In this document: positions 1-7,942 of the stretch, piece by piece
How positions within the stretch are numbered: the first letter of the stretch is position 1
Layout of the letters: each line of letters starts with the position of its first letter
Source of the DNA: a virus
IMG/VR virus record: IMGVR_UViG_3300013118_000638
Coordinates: 1 to 41,679 of that record
DNA: 41,679 bases
Strand: one strand, 5' to 3'
The notes under the pieces: generated by a model
The model's database searches: none
What the model was told of the DNA's origin: nothing
What the model saw: the letters and a program-made list of their open reading frames with translations, nothing else
Translations under genes and position numbers: made by a program

Positions 1-156
1 GTTGGGCTTCGGAAGTATATTATTGAGTGTCATAACAATCTAGACGGAAAAGGGAATAATAACTCTTTAGTAAAACAGCATGATGTAGCATACGAATATT
101 CTAGAATGATCAAGATGACAGACAGTATTTTAAAAGAATATGTAAATTTTGAATAA
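1..156 (+). CDS. C-terminal end of an unknown protein (partial)
   Basis: The window opens inside a reading frame; the last 51 codons are visible before a TAA at 154-156. The fragment is polar and mixed in charge, with no motif I recognise, and its start lies outside the window. It is the only frame that stays open here and ends 19 bases before the next gene, whose ribosome site (cgagg, about 163-167) follows directly. It is probably the upstream member of the same + strand operon. Confidence 0.6.
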   Translation, partial: VGLRKYIIECHNNLDGKGNNNSLVKQHDVAYEYSRMIKMTDSILKEYVNFE

Positions 157-175
157 TAAAAACGAGGATAAGTAA

Positions 176-610
176 ATGGCATCTAGATGTAAAAATTCAA
201 TGGCAGTCAAAAACAAAAAGATAAAACCTGTATCTGCAGATGATATTGTCGAAACTAAAAGTGAAATAACTGCAATACCCAGATCTGAAATCAAGAATTC
301 TAAAAAGCTTGTTTCAAAAAAGAAACCTGCTTCGAAGAAAAAGATTTCCAAAAAAGTATCAACAAATTGGGAAGATTCAAAGCCCGATAATCCTGCGGTT
401 GAAAAAGCAGTAAATAAAATCTTAAAGCCTAAAGCAAAGAAAAAGGCTAAGGTTAACAATGCTCAAACTCCCGAGGATGCAATTATGCAATCTGAGGCTG
501 TGACTCCTGATTTAGAAAAAGCTGTTGTTCCTAAAAAGAAGGCAGAAAGAAAGTCACCGGTACGTCGAGCAAAGAAAACAACCAAGAAAACAACCAAGAA
601 AAAGAAGTAA
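176..610 (+). CDS. Lysine-rich, histone H1-like basic protein
   Basis: A 144-residue protein dominated by lysine with alanine, proline, serine and threonine, ending in a tail of KKTT repeats and a final run of lysines. There is no predicted fold, signal peptide or membrane segment; it looks intrinsically disordered. The composition resembles bacterial and phage histone H1-like or AlgP-like tails that bind nucleic acid through charge, so DNA compaction or a virion DNA-associated role is plausible but inferred. The tail is encoded by a 12-bp tandem repeat at 572-595. The start at 176 follows a cgagg ribosome site by about 8 bases; an in-frame ATG at 200 is the alternative. The next gene begins on the base after its stop, so the two are translationally linked. 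Confidence 0.75.
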   Translation: MASRCKNSMAVKNKKIKPVSADDIVETKSEITAIPRSEIKNSKKLVSKKKPASKKKISKKVSTNWEDSKPDNPAVEKAVNKILKPKAKKKAKVNNAQTPEDAIMQSEAVTPDLEKAVVPKKKAERKSPVRRAKKTTKKTTKKKK

Positions 611-1138
611 ATGAGATTAAAAAGAGTCGCCGCCCCAGCCAGAATCTATAAAGATATCAAATCTCTGAGAGAGGGAATCCTCAAGACTGCAGAACCGTCA
701 GAGGTTGTGGTTGCAACGTCAGGCGGATTTGATCCAATGCATGTAGGTCACTTGCGCTGTATTCAAGATGCTGCCGAGCTCGGTGATATCTTGGTTGTCA
801 TCGTCAATAGCGATGAATTTTTGCAACGAAAAAAAGGATTTGCATTCATGCCCCATCAAGAGAGAATGGAAATCATCGCCGGAATTGCAGGTGTTGATTA
901 TGTTGTGGGCTGGGACGATGGATCTCAAACTGTGACAGGTGCATTAGATATCCTCCAGCCGGCGATCTTTGCCAAGGGCGGAGACAGAGATGCTGCGTCC
1001 AACGTTCCCGAGTATGATCTATGCGACAAGATCGGCTGTGAGGTTAAGTTCAACATCGGCGGAGGTAAGATCCAGTCAAGCACCAACCTAATCAGTAACA
1101 GCGCCCTTCAATTTGAAACAGACGATAAAAAGAAATGA
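611..1138 (+). CDS. Cytidylyltransferase-like nucleotidyltransferase (RfaE domain II type)
   Basis: A 175-residue HIGH-superfamily nucleotidyltransferase. A leader of about 33 residues precedes a Rossmann-like core with GGFDPMHVGH at residues 38-47 (HxGH at 44-47 binds the nucleotide phosphates), a QERMEII helix near 83-89 and SSTNLI at 156-161 in place of the usual ISST-x-[IL] signature. Relatives join CTP or ATP to a sugar phosphate or alcohol phosphate, such as heptose-1-phosphate or glycerol-3-phosphate, feeding cell-envelope or capsule synthesis. The substrate cannot be told from motifs. No sugar-kinase domain is present, so it is a stand-alone version of RfaE domain II. It starts immediately after the previous stop, and its own stop overlaps the next start (ATGA). 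Enzyme class is confident; substrate is unknown. Confidence 0.85.
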   Translation: MRLKRVAAPARIYKDIKSLREGILKTAEPSEVVVATSGGFDPMHVGHLRCIQDAAELGDILVVIVNSDEFLQRKKGFAFMPHQERMEIIAGIAGVDYVVGWDDGSQTVTGALDILQPAIFAKGGDRDAASNVPEYDLCDKIGCEVKFNIGGGKIQSSTNLISNSALQFETDDKKK

Positions 1139-1575
1139 AGCTAATTACATCATTCATATGTCTGACCAAAGATCTGGGCGTTCACAATAACCTCTTCGGG
1201 GGAGTCCTTTTGTCACATCTCGATCAAGCCGGCGGCGTTCTTGCAGCAGAGTCATGCCAGACTCCGAGAATGGTAACAGTCAAAATGGATGAAGTTGAGT
1301 TTTTACTACCGGTCAAGGCAGGAAACGTAATTAAGATCTACGGTAAGGTTGCAGAATATGGCAACACGTCAATAACGCTGGAACTCGAGGCTCGAAAAGA
1401 ATCTGCATACACAATGAAGCAAAAGGTTGTTTGCTCAACACGCATCAAGTTTGTTAGAATCGATGAAGATGGCGACCCAGTTCCGATCTCAGAGCGCGCC
1501 AAAAAGGGTGAATCACCTAGCACAACCCGGGAAAAATTAGAAGAAATTCAAAAATGGCGTGAAGGCCTAAAATAA
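1135..1575 (+). CDS. Acyl-CoA thioesterase, hot-dog fold (YciA/BACH type)
   Basis: A 146-residue single hot-dog domain. It shows the family pattern N-x-x-G-G-x-L-L-x-x-L-D-x-A-G near residues 19-34, with the conserved Asp in the long helix, followed by VTVKMDEVEFLLPV and KIYGKV strands typical of YciA/BACH acyl-CoA hydrolases. Such enzymes hydrolyse acyl-CoA thioesters to free fatty acid and CoA in the cytosol and work as oligomers. The length matches YciA (about 130-150 residues). The last 30 residues are charged and helical. It overlaps the nucleotidyltransferase by 4 bases and precedes PEP synthase by 11 bases, so it belongs to the same operon. A role in membrane-lipid turnover during infection is inference. 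Confidence 0.85.
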   Translation: MKLITSFICLTKDLGVHNNLFGGVLLSHLDQAGGVLAAESCQTPRMVTVKMDEVEFLLPVKAGNVIKIYGKVAEYGNTSITLELEARKESAYTMKQKVVCSTRIKFVRIDEDGDPVPISERAKKGESPSTTREKLEEIQKWREGLK

Positions 1576-1586
1576 AGAACGGTAAA

Positions 1587-4076
1587 ATGTCAAAATATAC
1601 AATTGATTTGAAGGACCTTCGTCTCACAGACATTGAGAAGGTCGGCGGAAAGAGTGCCTCTCTGGGAGAGATGATTCAATCACTGTCTGAGATCGGTGTC
1701 AATATCCCGGGCGGCTTTGCAGTTACAGTCCAGGCATACAGAGACTTCCTCGCAGCTAATGGCCTCGAAGACAAAATCAGAAAGCTAATCGAATCATGCG
1801 ACGTTGATGACCTTGTCCAGCTCAGGCAAATTGGCACTCAGATCAGAGAGATGATTCGTCAGTGTGAGTTCCCAGATGATATGCGCGCCGAGATCAAGAT
1901 TGCCTATGAGGAGCTCTCCCAGAGATATGGCCAGGATATCACAGATGTTGCTGTGAGATCTTCCGCCACTGCAGAGGATTTACCGGATGCCTCTTTCGCC
2001 GGCCAGCAGGAGACGTTTCTGAATGTTCGAGGCTGGAAGGGCGTTCTAACTGCAACCCGCAATTGCTTCGCGTCCCTCTTTACTGACAGAGCGATATCAT
2101 ACCGAACCACATTCAATTACGATCACTTCGATGTAGGACTCTCAGCTTGCGTTCAAAAGATGGTCAGGTCAGATCTCGGAGCTTCAGGCGTCGCATTCTC
2201 GCTGGACACGGAGTCTGGATTCAAGGATGTAGTTCTCATTAACGGTTCGTGGGGTTTGGGTGAGATGGTGGTGCAAGGAGCTGTATCACCGGATGAGATG
2301 CTGGTATTCAAGCCTACACTAAAGAGCGGATACACGCCGATCATTGAAAAGCGGATGGGTGACAAAGACAAGAAGATGATCTACTCTGACAACCCAGGTG
2401 AGAGAACAAAAATCATCTCTGTCTCACCTGACCAGCAAGGATCATTTTGTATCGATGACGAGATGGTTCTCAAGCTAGCCGATTGGGTATGCAAGATTGA
2501 AACATACTACACAAACCTCCGCGGAACGTGGTGTCCGATGGATGTTGAGTGGGCTGTTGATGGTTTGACGCACGAGCTATATATCGTGCAAGCCCGCCCG
2601 GAGACAATCCACTCTCAACGCCAGCAAGACGTGATAACTGAATATCATGTCAATGACCCGCTCCGCGCCAAACGCTTAATTGCAAAAGGTGTTGCAGTTG
2701 GTGATGGAATATCAACGGGTAAAGTTCGAATCATGTATTCACTCGACGGCCGTGACGGCGGATCTGACGAGACAGATTTTGAACCCGGCGATGTGCTAGT
2801 GACAGAGATGACTGATCCAGACTGGGAGCCTATAATGAAAAAGGCAGCAGCCATCATCACCAACCGAGGGGGCAGAACCTGCCATGCAGCAATTGTCGCC
2901 CGTGAGATGGGAATTCCAGCAGTGGTCGGTGCCAAAGGTTTAGACAAAAGGCTTTCCACAAAATGCCTAAATGAAGGACAGATCGTTACCGTATCATGCG
3001 CTGAGGGAGACGTTGCCAATATTTACGACGGGATTGTGCTATATGAATCGTTAACCACAAAGCTGAGTGACCTGGCTGAGACCCATACACCGATCATGAT
3101 GAACGTAGGATCACCCGACCAAGCATTTAAATTTGCTGCCATACCCAATGCGGGAGTCGGCTTGGCGCGCGAAGAGTTCATCATCAACAACTACATTCAG
3201 GCACACCCGATGGCGCTGCTTAAGCATCGAGAAGTAGGCGACCCGGAGCTCACAGCAAAGATTGAAGATTTGACGAAGGGTTATGAAAGTGAAGAAGAGT
3301 TCTTTATCAAGCGTCTATCGTATGGTATTGCAAAGATCGCGTCAGCATTCTATCCCAACGAAGTAATCGTCAGGTTTAGCGACTTTAAATCCAACGAATA
3401 CCGAGGTCTGCTAGGCGGAGAACACTTCGAGCCTACGGAAGAGAATCCAATGCTCGGTTGGAGAGGCGCATCACGCTATTACTCACCCGAATACCGAGAA
3501 GCGTTTGGGATGGAGTGCAAAGCCATTCGTCGAGTTCGCGAAAAGATGGGCCTGAAGAATGTGACAGTGATGATTCCATTCTGCCGAACAGTCGGCGAAC
3601 TCCACAAAGTATATGATGTCATGAGTGCTTACGGACTTGAACGAGGCCGAGAGGACCTAAAAGTATTTTTAATGGCTGAGCTACCATCCAACGTAATCCT
3701 TGCTGGTGAATTTGCAAAACACATTGATGGATTCTCAATCGGAAGCAACGATCTAACGCAGCTTACTCTCGGCTTAGACAGAGACAGTGAGCTGGTCCAG
3801 CATCTCTACGATGAGAGAGATGACGCTGTAAAGAAGATGCTAGCAATGGTAATCTGTCAGGCTAAAGCCTGCGGTGTCAAAGTCGGAATATGCGGCCAGG
3901 GTCCATCTGATTTTCCAGATCTGGCAGCGTTCCTTGTTCTGCAGGGAATTGATTCAATTTCTGTGACTCCGGATAGTATGTTAAAGACCCGAAGGGCTAT
4001 ATATGATATAGAGCATAGAAATCTAATCCAAGGACGGAATAGAGAGTATAATAATCCCAACGAAGGAAATAAATGA
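1587..4076 (+). CDS. ppsA: Phosphoenolpyruvate synthase (pyruvate, water dikinase)
   Basis: An 829-residue, apparently full-length PEP synthase; E. coli PpsA has 792. The order is an N-terminal ATP-grasp/pyruvate-binding domain (VGGKSASLGEM near residue 19; a QQETFLNV segment near 140), the swivelling phosphohistidine domain with GGRTCHAAIVAREMG (catalytic His at residue 433) and the TIM-barrel PEP-binding domain with GICGQGPSD (catalytic Cys at 769) and GIDSISVTPDS. All catalytic residues are present. It converts pyruvate, ATP and water to PEP, AMP and phosphate, the gluconeogenic direction. Its stop overlaps the ftsH start by 4 bases. Finding it among phage-type genes suggests rerouting of host central carbon; that is inference. 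Confidence 0.95.
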   Translation: MSKYTIDLKDLRLTDIEKVGGKSASLGEMIQSLSEIGVNIPGGFAVTVQAYRDFLAANGLEDKIRKLIESCDVDDLVQLRQIGTQIREMIRQCEFPDDMRAEIKIAYEELSQRYGQDITDVAVRSSATAEDLPDASFAGQQETFLNVRGWKGVLTATRNCFASLFTDRAISYRTTFNYDHFDVGLSACVQKMVRSDLGASGVAFSLDTESGFKDVVLINGSWGLGEMVVQGAVSPDEMLVFKPTLKSGYTPIIEKRMGDKDKKMIYSDNPGERTKIISVSPDQQGSFCIDDEMVLKLADWVCKIETYYTNLRGTWCPMDVEWAVDGLTHELYIVQARPETIHSQRQQDVITEYHVNDPLRAKRLIAKGVAVGDGISTGKVRIMYSLDGRDGGSDETDFEPGDVLVTEMTDPDWEPIMKKAAAIITNRGGRTCHAAIVAREMGIPAVVGAKGLDKRLSTKCLNEGQIVTVSCAEGDVANIYDGIVLYESLTTKLSDLAETHTPIMMNVGSPDQAFKFAAIPNAGVGLAREEFIINNYIQAHPMALLKHREVGDPELTAKIEDLTKGYESEEEFFIKRLSYGIAKIASAFYPNEVIVRFSDFKSNEYRGLLGGEHFEPTEENPMLGWRGASRYYSPEYREAFGMECKAIRRVREKMGLKNVTVMIPFCRTVGELHKVYDVMSAYGLERGREDLKVFLMAELPSNVILAGEFAKHIDGFSIGSNDLTQLTLGLDRDSELVQHLYDERDDAVKKMLAMVICQAKACGVKVGICGQGPSDFPDLAAFLVLQGIDSISVTPDSMLKTRRAIYDIEHRNLIQGRNREYNNPNEGNK

Positions 4077-5905
4077 GAAACTCTATAAGAAACGCCAATC
4101 CAAGAACGTTGGGACTTTGGTTTATGGCCCTCGCGATAATTTTCTTTTTATTGTCATCGCCAGGACACAGAGATAGCAACGTAAGAAAAGTCAGCTATAC
4201 TGAGATGATTCAACTTATTCAGGAGCTGCCCGCAGGGAAAGATTCAAAATCAACGCTAACGATTAGCGGAGATAGATGGGAACTGATACAGGATGACGAC
4301 CCCGGAATCACAACCTCAGTAGGCCCAGTTACAGAGGGCTTCCTTGATCTGGCACAAAAGCATCATCCGGGCCTAAAGCTGGTAATATCACCCAGAGAAA
4401 CACCGTCGGCATTTTGGTCATTCCTGGGCAGCTTCCTTCCATTCGTTCTTATTTTTGGTATCATATTTTTCTTCGTCAAAAATATGACTAAAACACAAGG
4501 CAGGGCAATGGACTTCAATAAAAGCAAGCATAAGATCATATTGCCAGGTGAAAATAAAAAGAAATTTTCTGACGTGGCTGGGTGTGATGAGGCAAAGGCA
4601 GACCTTGAAGAGGTTGTTGACTATCTCAAAGATCCAGCTAAGTATTATAAGCTCGGCGCCAAACTACCAAAGGGGATTCTATTAGCAGGCCCGCCCGGAA
4701 CAGGCAAGACACTTTTAGCTCAGGCCCTCGCCGGCGAAGCCGGCGTTCACTTTCTAACCATCTCAGGTTCAGACTTCGTTGAAATGTTTGTTGGTGTTGG
4801 TGCATCTCGAGTCAGAGATTTGTTTGAAGCAGCAGAGATGCTCGCGCCTGCCATTATATTCATTGATGAGATCGACGCCGTCGGTCGCCAGCGCGGTGCA
4901 GGCATGGGCGGAGGCAACGATGAACGTGAACAAACACTCAACCAGCTCCTCGTCGGAATGGATGGCTTTGAAGAAAACAGCGGGATTATGGTTCTTGCTG
5001 CATCCAACCGACCCGATGTCCTCGATCCGGCACTTCTCAGACCCGGGCGCTTCGACCGCCGCGTTACAGTTGGTCGCCCAGACATTAAAGGCCGCGCAGA
5101 GATCCTGAGGATTCATCTCAGAGACATTCCGCTGGATCCAGGTGTAGATATTCAAGTCATAGCACGATCAACACCAGGGATGACAGGAGCAGATCTAGCT
5201 AATCTGTGCAATGAAGCAGCATTGAATGCGGCGAAGGACAATAGAGAGAAGGTAATTGATACTGACTTCGAAGTCGCCAGAGACAAAGTTACAATGGGAT
5301 CCCCTCGAAAATCTATGATCATGTCTGATGAGCAAAAGCTAGCCACAGCAAGACACGAGGCAGGACATGCTGTCGTGGCATTCCATACAAAGACCTCAGA
5401 TCCACTGCACAAGGTTACCATTATTCCTCACGGCGGAGCACTCGGTTTGACAATGCAACTACCCGAAGAGGACAAGCATTGCTCAACACATGAAGAGTAT
5501 GAAGACAGAATCAAGGTATTGCTCGGCGGTTATCTAGCTGAGAAGATGTATTACGGCGACAAGGGCTCAACAACAGGTGTCAAGAATGACCTCCAGCGTG
5601 TTAAGGCAATTGCTGCAAGCATGGTCAAAGAGTTCGGTATGTCGCCATTAGGCCCGATCTACAACGCCACCGGAAATGACAGCCCATTCTTAGGTCGAGA
5701 AATGGGGACAGCTAGAAAATCAGATCTGAGCGAAGTGGTTTCTGCCCGAATCGACAAGGAGATCCGGAACGTGATTGAATCATCTCTCGAAGCAGCACAA
5801 GATATTTTGACAAAGAACAAAGCAGTAATGGACAAGATGGTTGATGATCTGATGGAGCATGAAACGCTCAATGCAGACCAGCTTAATAAAGTTCTGTTAA
5901 CATAA
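4073..5905 (+). CDS. ftsH: ATP-dependent zinc metalloprotease FtsH
   Basis: A 610-residue membrane AAA protease. Membrane segments lie near residues 13-29 and 118-140 with a periplasmic stretch between. The AAA module carries Walker A GPPGTGKT at 206-213, Walker B FIDEIDA, and second-region-of-homology RPGRFDRRV. The zinc site HEAGH is at 428-432, and the third ligand is probably the Asp in KNDLQRVK near 504. FtsH assembles as a hexamer and degrades membrane proteins and short-lived regulators. All catalytic residues are intact. It is about 35 residues shorter than the E. coli protein, mainly at the variable C-terminus. It overlaps ppsA by 4 bases and is followed 13 bases later by a cupin. 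A phage copy could reshape host envelope quality control or destroy a host regulator; the target is unknown. Confidence 0.95.
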   Translation: MRNSIRNANPRTLGLWFMALAIIFFLLSSPGHRDSNVRKVSYTEMIQLIQELPAGKDSKSTLTISGDRWELIQDDDPGITTSVGPVTEGFLDLAQKHHPGLKLVISPRETPSAFWSFLGSFLPFVLIFGIIFFFVKNMTKTQGRAMDFNKSKHKIILPGENKKKFSDVAGCDEAKADLEEVVDYLKDPAKYYKLGAKLPKGILLAGPPGTGKTLLAQALAGEAGVHFLTISGSDFVEMFVGVGASRVRDLFEAAEMLAPAIIFIDEIDAVGRQRGAGMGGGNDEREQTLNQLLVGMDGFEENSGIMVLAASNRPDVLDPALLRPGRFDRRVTVGRPDIKGRAEILRIHLRDIPLDPGVDIQVIARSTPGMTGADLANLCNEAALNAAKDNREKVIDTDFEVARDKVTMGSPRKSMIMSDEQKLATARHEAGHAVVAFHTKTSDPLHKVTIIPHGGALGLTMQLPEEDKHCSTHEEYEDRIKVLLGGYLAEKMYYGDKGSTTGVKNDLQRVKAIAASMVKEFGMSPLGPIYNATGNDSPFLGREMGTARKSDLSEVVSARIDKEIRNVIESSLEAAQDILTKNKAVMDKMVDDLMEHETLNADQLNKVLLT

Positions 5906-5918
5906 AGAATGGATTGAA

Positions 5919-6251
5919 ATGAAGCTATCATTAGATACTCTCTCCGGAGACGTAGTAAAAAAGACTGACGTATATACCGTCATCGACAACACAGAGCTAA
6001 ACAATCTTGTTGTCTCAAAAACAATACTGCATCCCGAAATGTCAACATCAGGGCACACACATAAAGGACAAGAAGAAGTATATCAATTTATCTCTGGGCA
6101 CGGTCTTATGTATGTTGGCAAGGAGACATATGATGTCAACTCGGGTGTTACAGTGCTTATTCCTGATGGCGAATTTCACAAAGTCGCCAACTCAAGTGAG
6201 TATGAGGATCTAGTATTTATTTGTGTTTTTGACGGCAATAGAAGTCATTAA
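5919..6251 (+). CDS. Small single-domain cupin
   Basis: A 110-residue cupin. The first cupin motif is visible as G-H-T-H-x5-E-V-Y-x-F-I-x-G-x-G around residues 46-62, giving two His and a Glu as metal ligands; the second is in the IPDGEFHKVAN segment, giving another His. The barrel is otherwise minimal, without a partner domain. Cupins of this type include isomerases, dioxygenases and sugar-binding proteins, so the reaction cannot be assigned. It sits 13 bases after ftsH with a weak ribosome site and closes the first operon; AT-rich sequence and a tRNA follow. Confidence 0.82.
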   Translation: MKLSLDTLSGDVVKKTDVYTVIDNTELNNLVVSKTILHPEMSTSGHTHKGQEEVYQFISGHGLMYVGKETYDVNSGVTVLIPDGEFHKVANSSEYEDLVFICVFDGNRSH

Positions 6252-6276
6252 TAATATAAAATCTTGATTATTAGAC

Positions 6277-6282
6277 TATAAT
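6277..6282 (+). promoter_or_regulatory. Possible -10 box ahead of tRNA-Ser
   Basis: TATAAT in an AT-rich 40-base gap, ending nine bases before the tRNA. No convincing -35 is seen at the normal distance, so this is a tentative promoter for the tRNA and the lipoprotein gene behind it. Confidence 0.35.
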
Positions 6283-6291
6283 AAATCATAT

Positions 6292-6379
6292 GGAAAGTTG
6301 GCCGAGTGGTCGAAGGCGACGCATTAGAAATGCGTTGAGGTGCAAGTCTCCGTGGGTTCGAATCCCACACTTTCCTCCA
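6292..6379 (+). tRNA. tRNA-Ser, anticodon AGA
   Basis: A complete class II tRNA. The acceptor stem GGAAAGT (6292-6298) pairs perfectly with ACTTTCC (6369-6375); the discriminator is T and CCA is encoded at 6377-6379. The D stem is GCC/GGC. The anticodon stem ACGCA/TGCGT encloses the loop TTAGAAA, so positions 34-36 read AGA and decode UCU. A long variable arm and a GTGGG/CCCAC T stem with TTCGAAT loop support serine identity. A34 in a serine tRNA is unusual for bacteria, and the discriminator is T rather than the usual G. Phage tRNAs usually supplement codons the phage uses more than its host does. There is no partner tRNA elsewhere in the window. Confidence 0.93.
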
Positions 6380-6399
6380 ATTTCTCTGAAGGAGATCGA

Positions 6400-7167
6400 A
6401 TGAAGAAGCTCGTTTGTTATATGCTAATGTTCACAGGTTGCAATAGCGGCAATGATTCTGTCACGCAAGAGGTAAAGTCTGAATACTCATATGAAGATGA
6501 AATGGTTAGGGTCTACGCTGACGACGTCATTCCAGCCATCAAGCTAAATGAGACTGAACAAAATACACGGGATGCTTCTGTAAAAGTCTTCACGCCCGGC
6601 ATGGGAAGAGGATCAGGCTGCTATGTAACGTATAAGGGAACAAATCTTGTCATTACTGCCGCCCATGTAATCAATGACTCTAAGACTAATTGGTTTTGGG
6701 TTGTCAACAATAAGCAAAAGGTCAAAGCTCACGCTGCTTATTTTAATGGTGCTGAGGACATTGCACTGCTAGCTGTTCCTGATGCAAAGATCGCTGATCC
6801 TGTCCCGCTTGCAGTAGAGAATACATATCCCGATATCGGTGAGGAAATAATCTACTCAGGCTGGCCAGGACACCATTCTCTCTTGACGATCCGCGGCGAA
6901 GTTGTAGGATATCAAAAAATCAGCAGGGGCAAAGAGAAGCTTGTCGTTCATACATACGGTTGGCCCGGGGCCTCGGGATCATGTTTCTTTAATGCAGCTG
7001 GGGCAGTTGTTGGTATCCTCGTAGCACTCCCGGTCGAAAGAGGATATGTTCCGCAGCTTCTTGAGAGCATGGTTTACGCAACCCCCATCAAACATCTGGA
7101 TCTTGACAAGCTCGACAAGGCTCTTTGCACCTTGCCTAAAAATGTTCGACCTGAGATGTGTAAGTAG
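6400..7167 (+). CDS. Trypsin-like serine protease lipoprotein
   Basis: A 255-residue exported protease. The N-terminus is a short hydrophobic signal ending in a lipobox-like FTGC (Cys14), so it is probably lipid-anchored. The chymotrypsin-fold triad is visible as TAAHV (His89), AEDIAL (Asp120) and GASGS (Ser192). Length fits one protease domain without PDZ, unlike HtrA/DegP. The start at 6400 has a strong ribosome site (aaggag); a longer in-frame start inside the tRNA at 6340 is rejected. It is followed by a secreted cysteine-rich protein and a pilin-like protein, so the three may act at the envelope. A second tagged protease of the same fold is at 29126. The substrate is unknown. Confidence 0.88.
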   Translation: MKKLVCYMLMFTGCNSGNDSVTQEVKSEYSYEDEMVRVYADDVIPAIKLNETEQNTRDASVKVFTPGMGRGSGCYVTYKGTNLVITAAHVINDSKTNWFWVVNNKQKVKAHAAYFNGAEDIALLAVPDAKIADPVPLAVENTYPDIGEEIIYSGWPGHHSLLTIRGEVVGYQKISRGKEKLVVHTYGWPGASGSCFFNAAGAVVGILVALPVERGYVPQLLESMVYATPIKHLDLDKLDKALCTLPKNVRPEMCK

Positions 7168-7173
7168 GCAATC

Positions 7174-7527
7174 ATGTTACTAGCATTTGTTCTCGCCACT
7201 TCACTCCCAGCATATCATCCAGCAGCGCCAATAAAATGTGTTAAGTACATGCCGGGATCCAATAGTGTCATACCTGATAACGTCGCGTTTAGATATTCGC
7301 CCTCGCAATGGCGAGACAACCAGATGAGATGCTATTGTGAAGTCGTCCGACCAATCGAAGGAAGATGCATCAGATCAGGCTACAGTAGATCGCAGTGTAA
7401 ATCACGAACAACAACTTGGGTCAATGAGAACTTCCAGATTGTGGATGCCAACAACAATCAAAATCAAGAAGGGCAAGGAAATAATGCAAGACGAAACTTT
7501 ATCCTCAATATCAGTCCACGCCACTAA
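7174..7527 (+). CDS. Small secreted cysteine-containing protein
   Basis: A 117-residue protein with a hydrophobic signal-like N-terminus (residues 1-13), then a polar domain with five cysteines between residues 22 and 75 and an Asn/Gln-rich tail. I recognise no family. The cysteines suggest disulfides in the periplasm. It lies six bases after the serine protease, and its 3' end overlaps the next gene by 44 bases in another frame, a larger overlap than usual here, so its exact end or reality is slightly uncertain. It could be a substrate or partner of the neighbouring protease or pilin, but nothing shows this. Confidence 0.6.
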   Translation: MLLAFVLATSLPAYHPAAPIKCVKYMPGSNSVIPDNVAFRYSPSQWRDNQMRCYCEVVRPIEGRCIRSGYSRSQCKSRTTTWVNENFQIVDANNNQNQEGQGNNARRNFILNISPRH

Positions 7528-7936
7528 AAAAGGCTTCGTGCTGATGGTGACTTTGATGATGCTAGTGATAATCTCTCTTGTAGCAACGATGTTGTGGCAT
7601 TCGTCGAATACTGAGATGCTTATTGCAGGAAATTCTCGCAGAGCTATGCATGCAAAACACTCAGCATCGTCAGGTATTAATCATTTTATGGCAATGGATT
7701 TCTATGCTGACGACGTTTATGAAATGCTAGGCAATATGAACGAAGCACAAATTATTAATACTACGACAATCCCGGGAACAAAGCAATCATATGATGTGAA
7801 GGTTACTACATGCTGTGATCAAAATGGAAATAGATTGCGCAACGGCCTATTCAAAGTAATCAGCTCAGGATATTATGGTAATATATCGGGATCACATGCT
7901 GTTCATGTCCTCGAAGCAACAATCAAAACGGAATAA
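7484..7936 (+). CDS. PilX-like type IV pilin-related protein
   Basis: A 150-residue protein with a class III (prepilin) signal: a short basic leader ending KKG, then a hydrophobic helix beginning FVLMVTLMML (residues 17-35 or so) and the sequence LIAGNSRRAMHAKH. The last part matches the PilX pattern R-M-A-G-N-x-R-x-x-x-x-A. The C-terminal half is a small, probably beta-rich domain with a CC pair. PilX-type minor pilins prime type IV pilus assembly. The start at 7484 follows an aagg ribosome site; a longer frame from 7337 lies inside the upstream gene and is rejected. The usual pre-pilin Glu at +5 is absent. In a phage context it might interfere with host pili. Confidence in the fold is moderate. 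Confidence 0.72.
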   Translation: MQDETLSSISVHATKKGFVLMVTLMMLVIISLVATMLWHSSNTEMLIAGNSRRAMHAKHSASSGINHFMAMDFYADDVYEMLGNMNEAQIINTTTIPGTKQSYDVKVTTCCDQNGNRLRNGLFKVISSGYYGNISGSHAVHVLEATIKTE

Positions 7937-7942
7937 AAAATT

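Noticed and set aside
4747-5155. Long open frames on both strands inside ftsH, and similar shadows inside ppsA, dnaJ and the ligase
   Set aside because: They lie wholly inside genes with intact catalytic motifs, lack ribosome sites and have no recognisable sequence.
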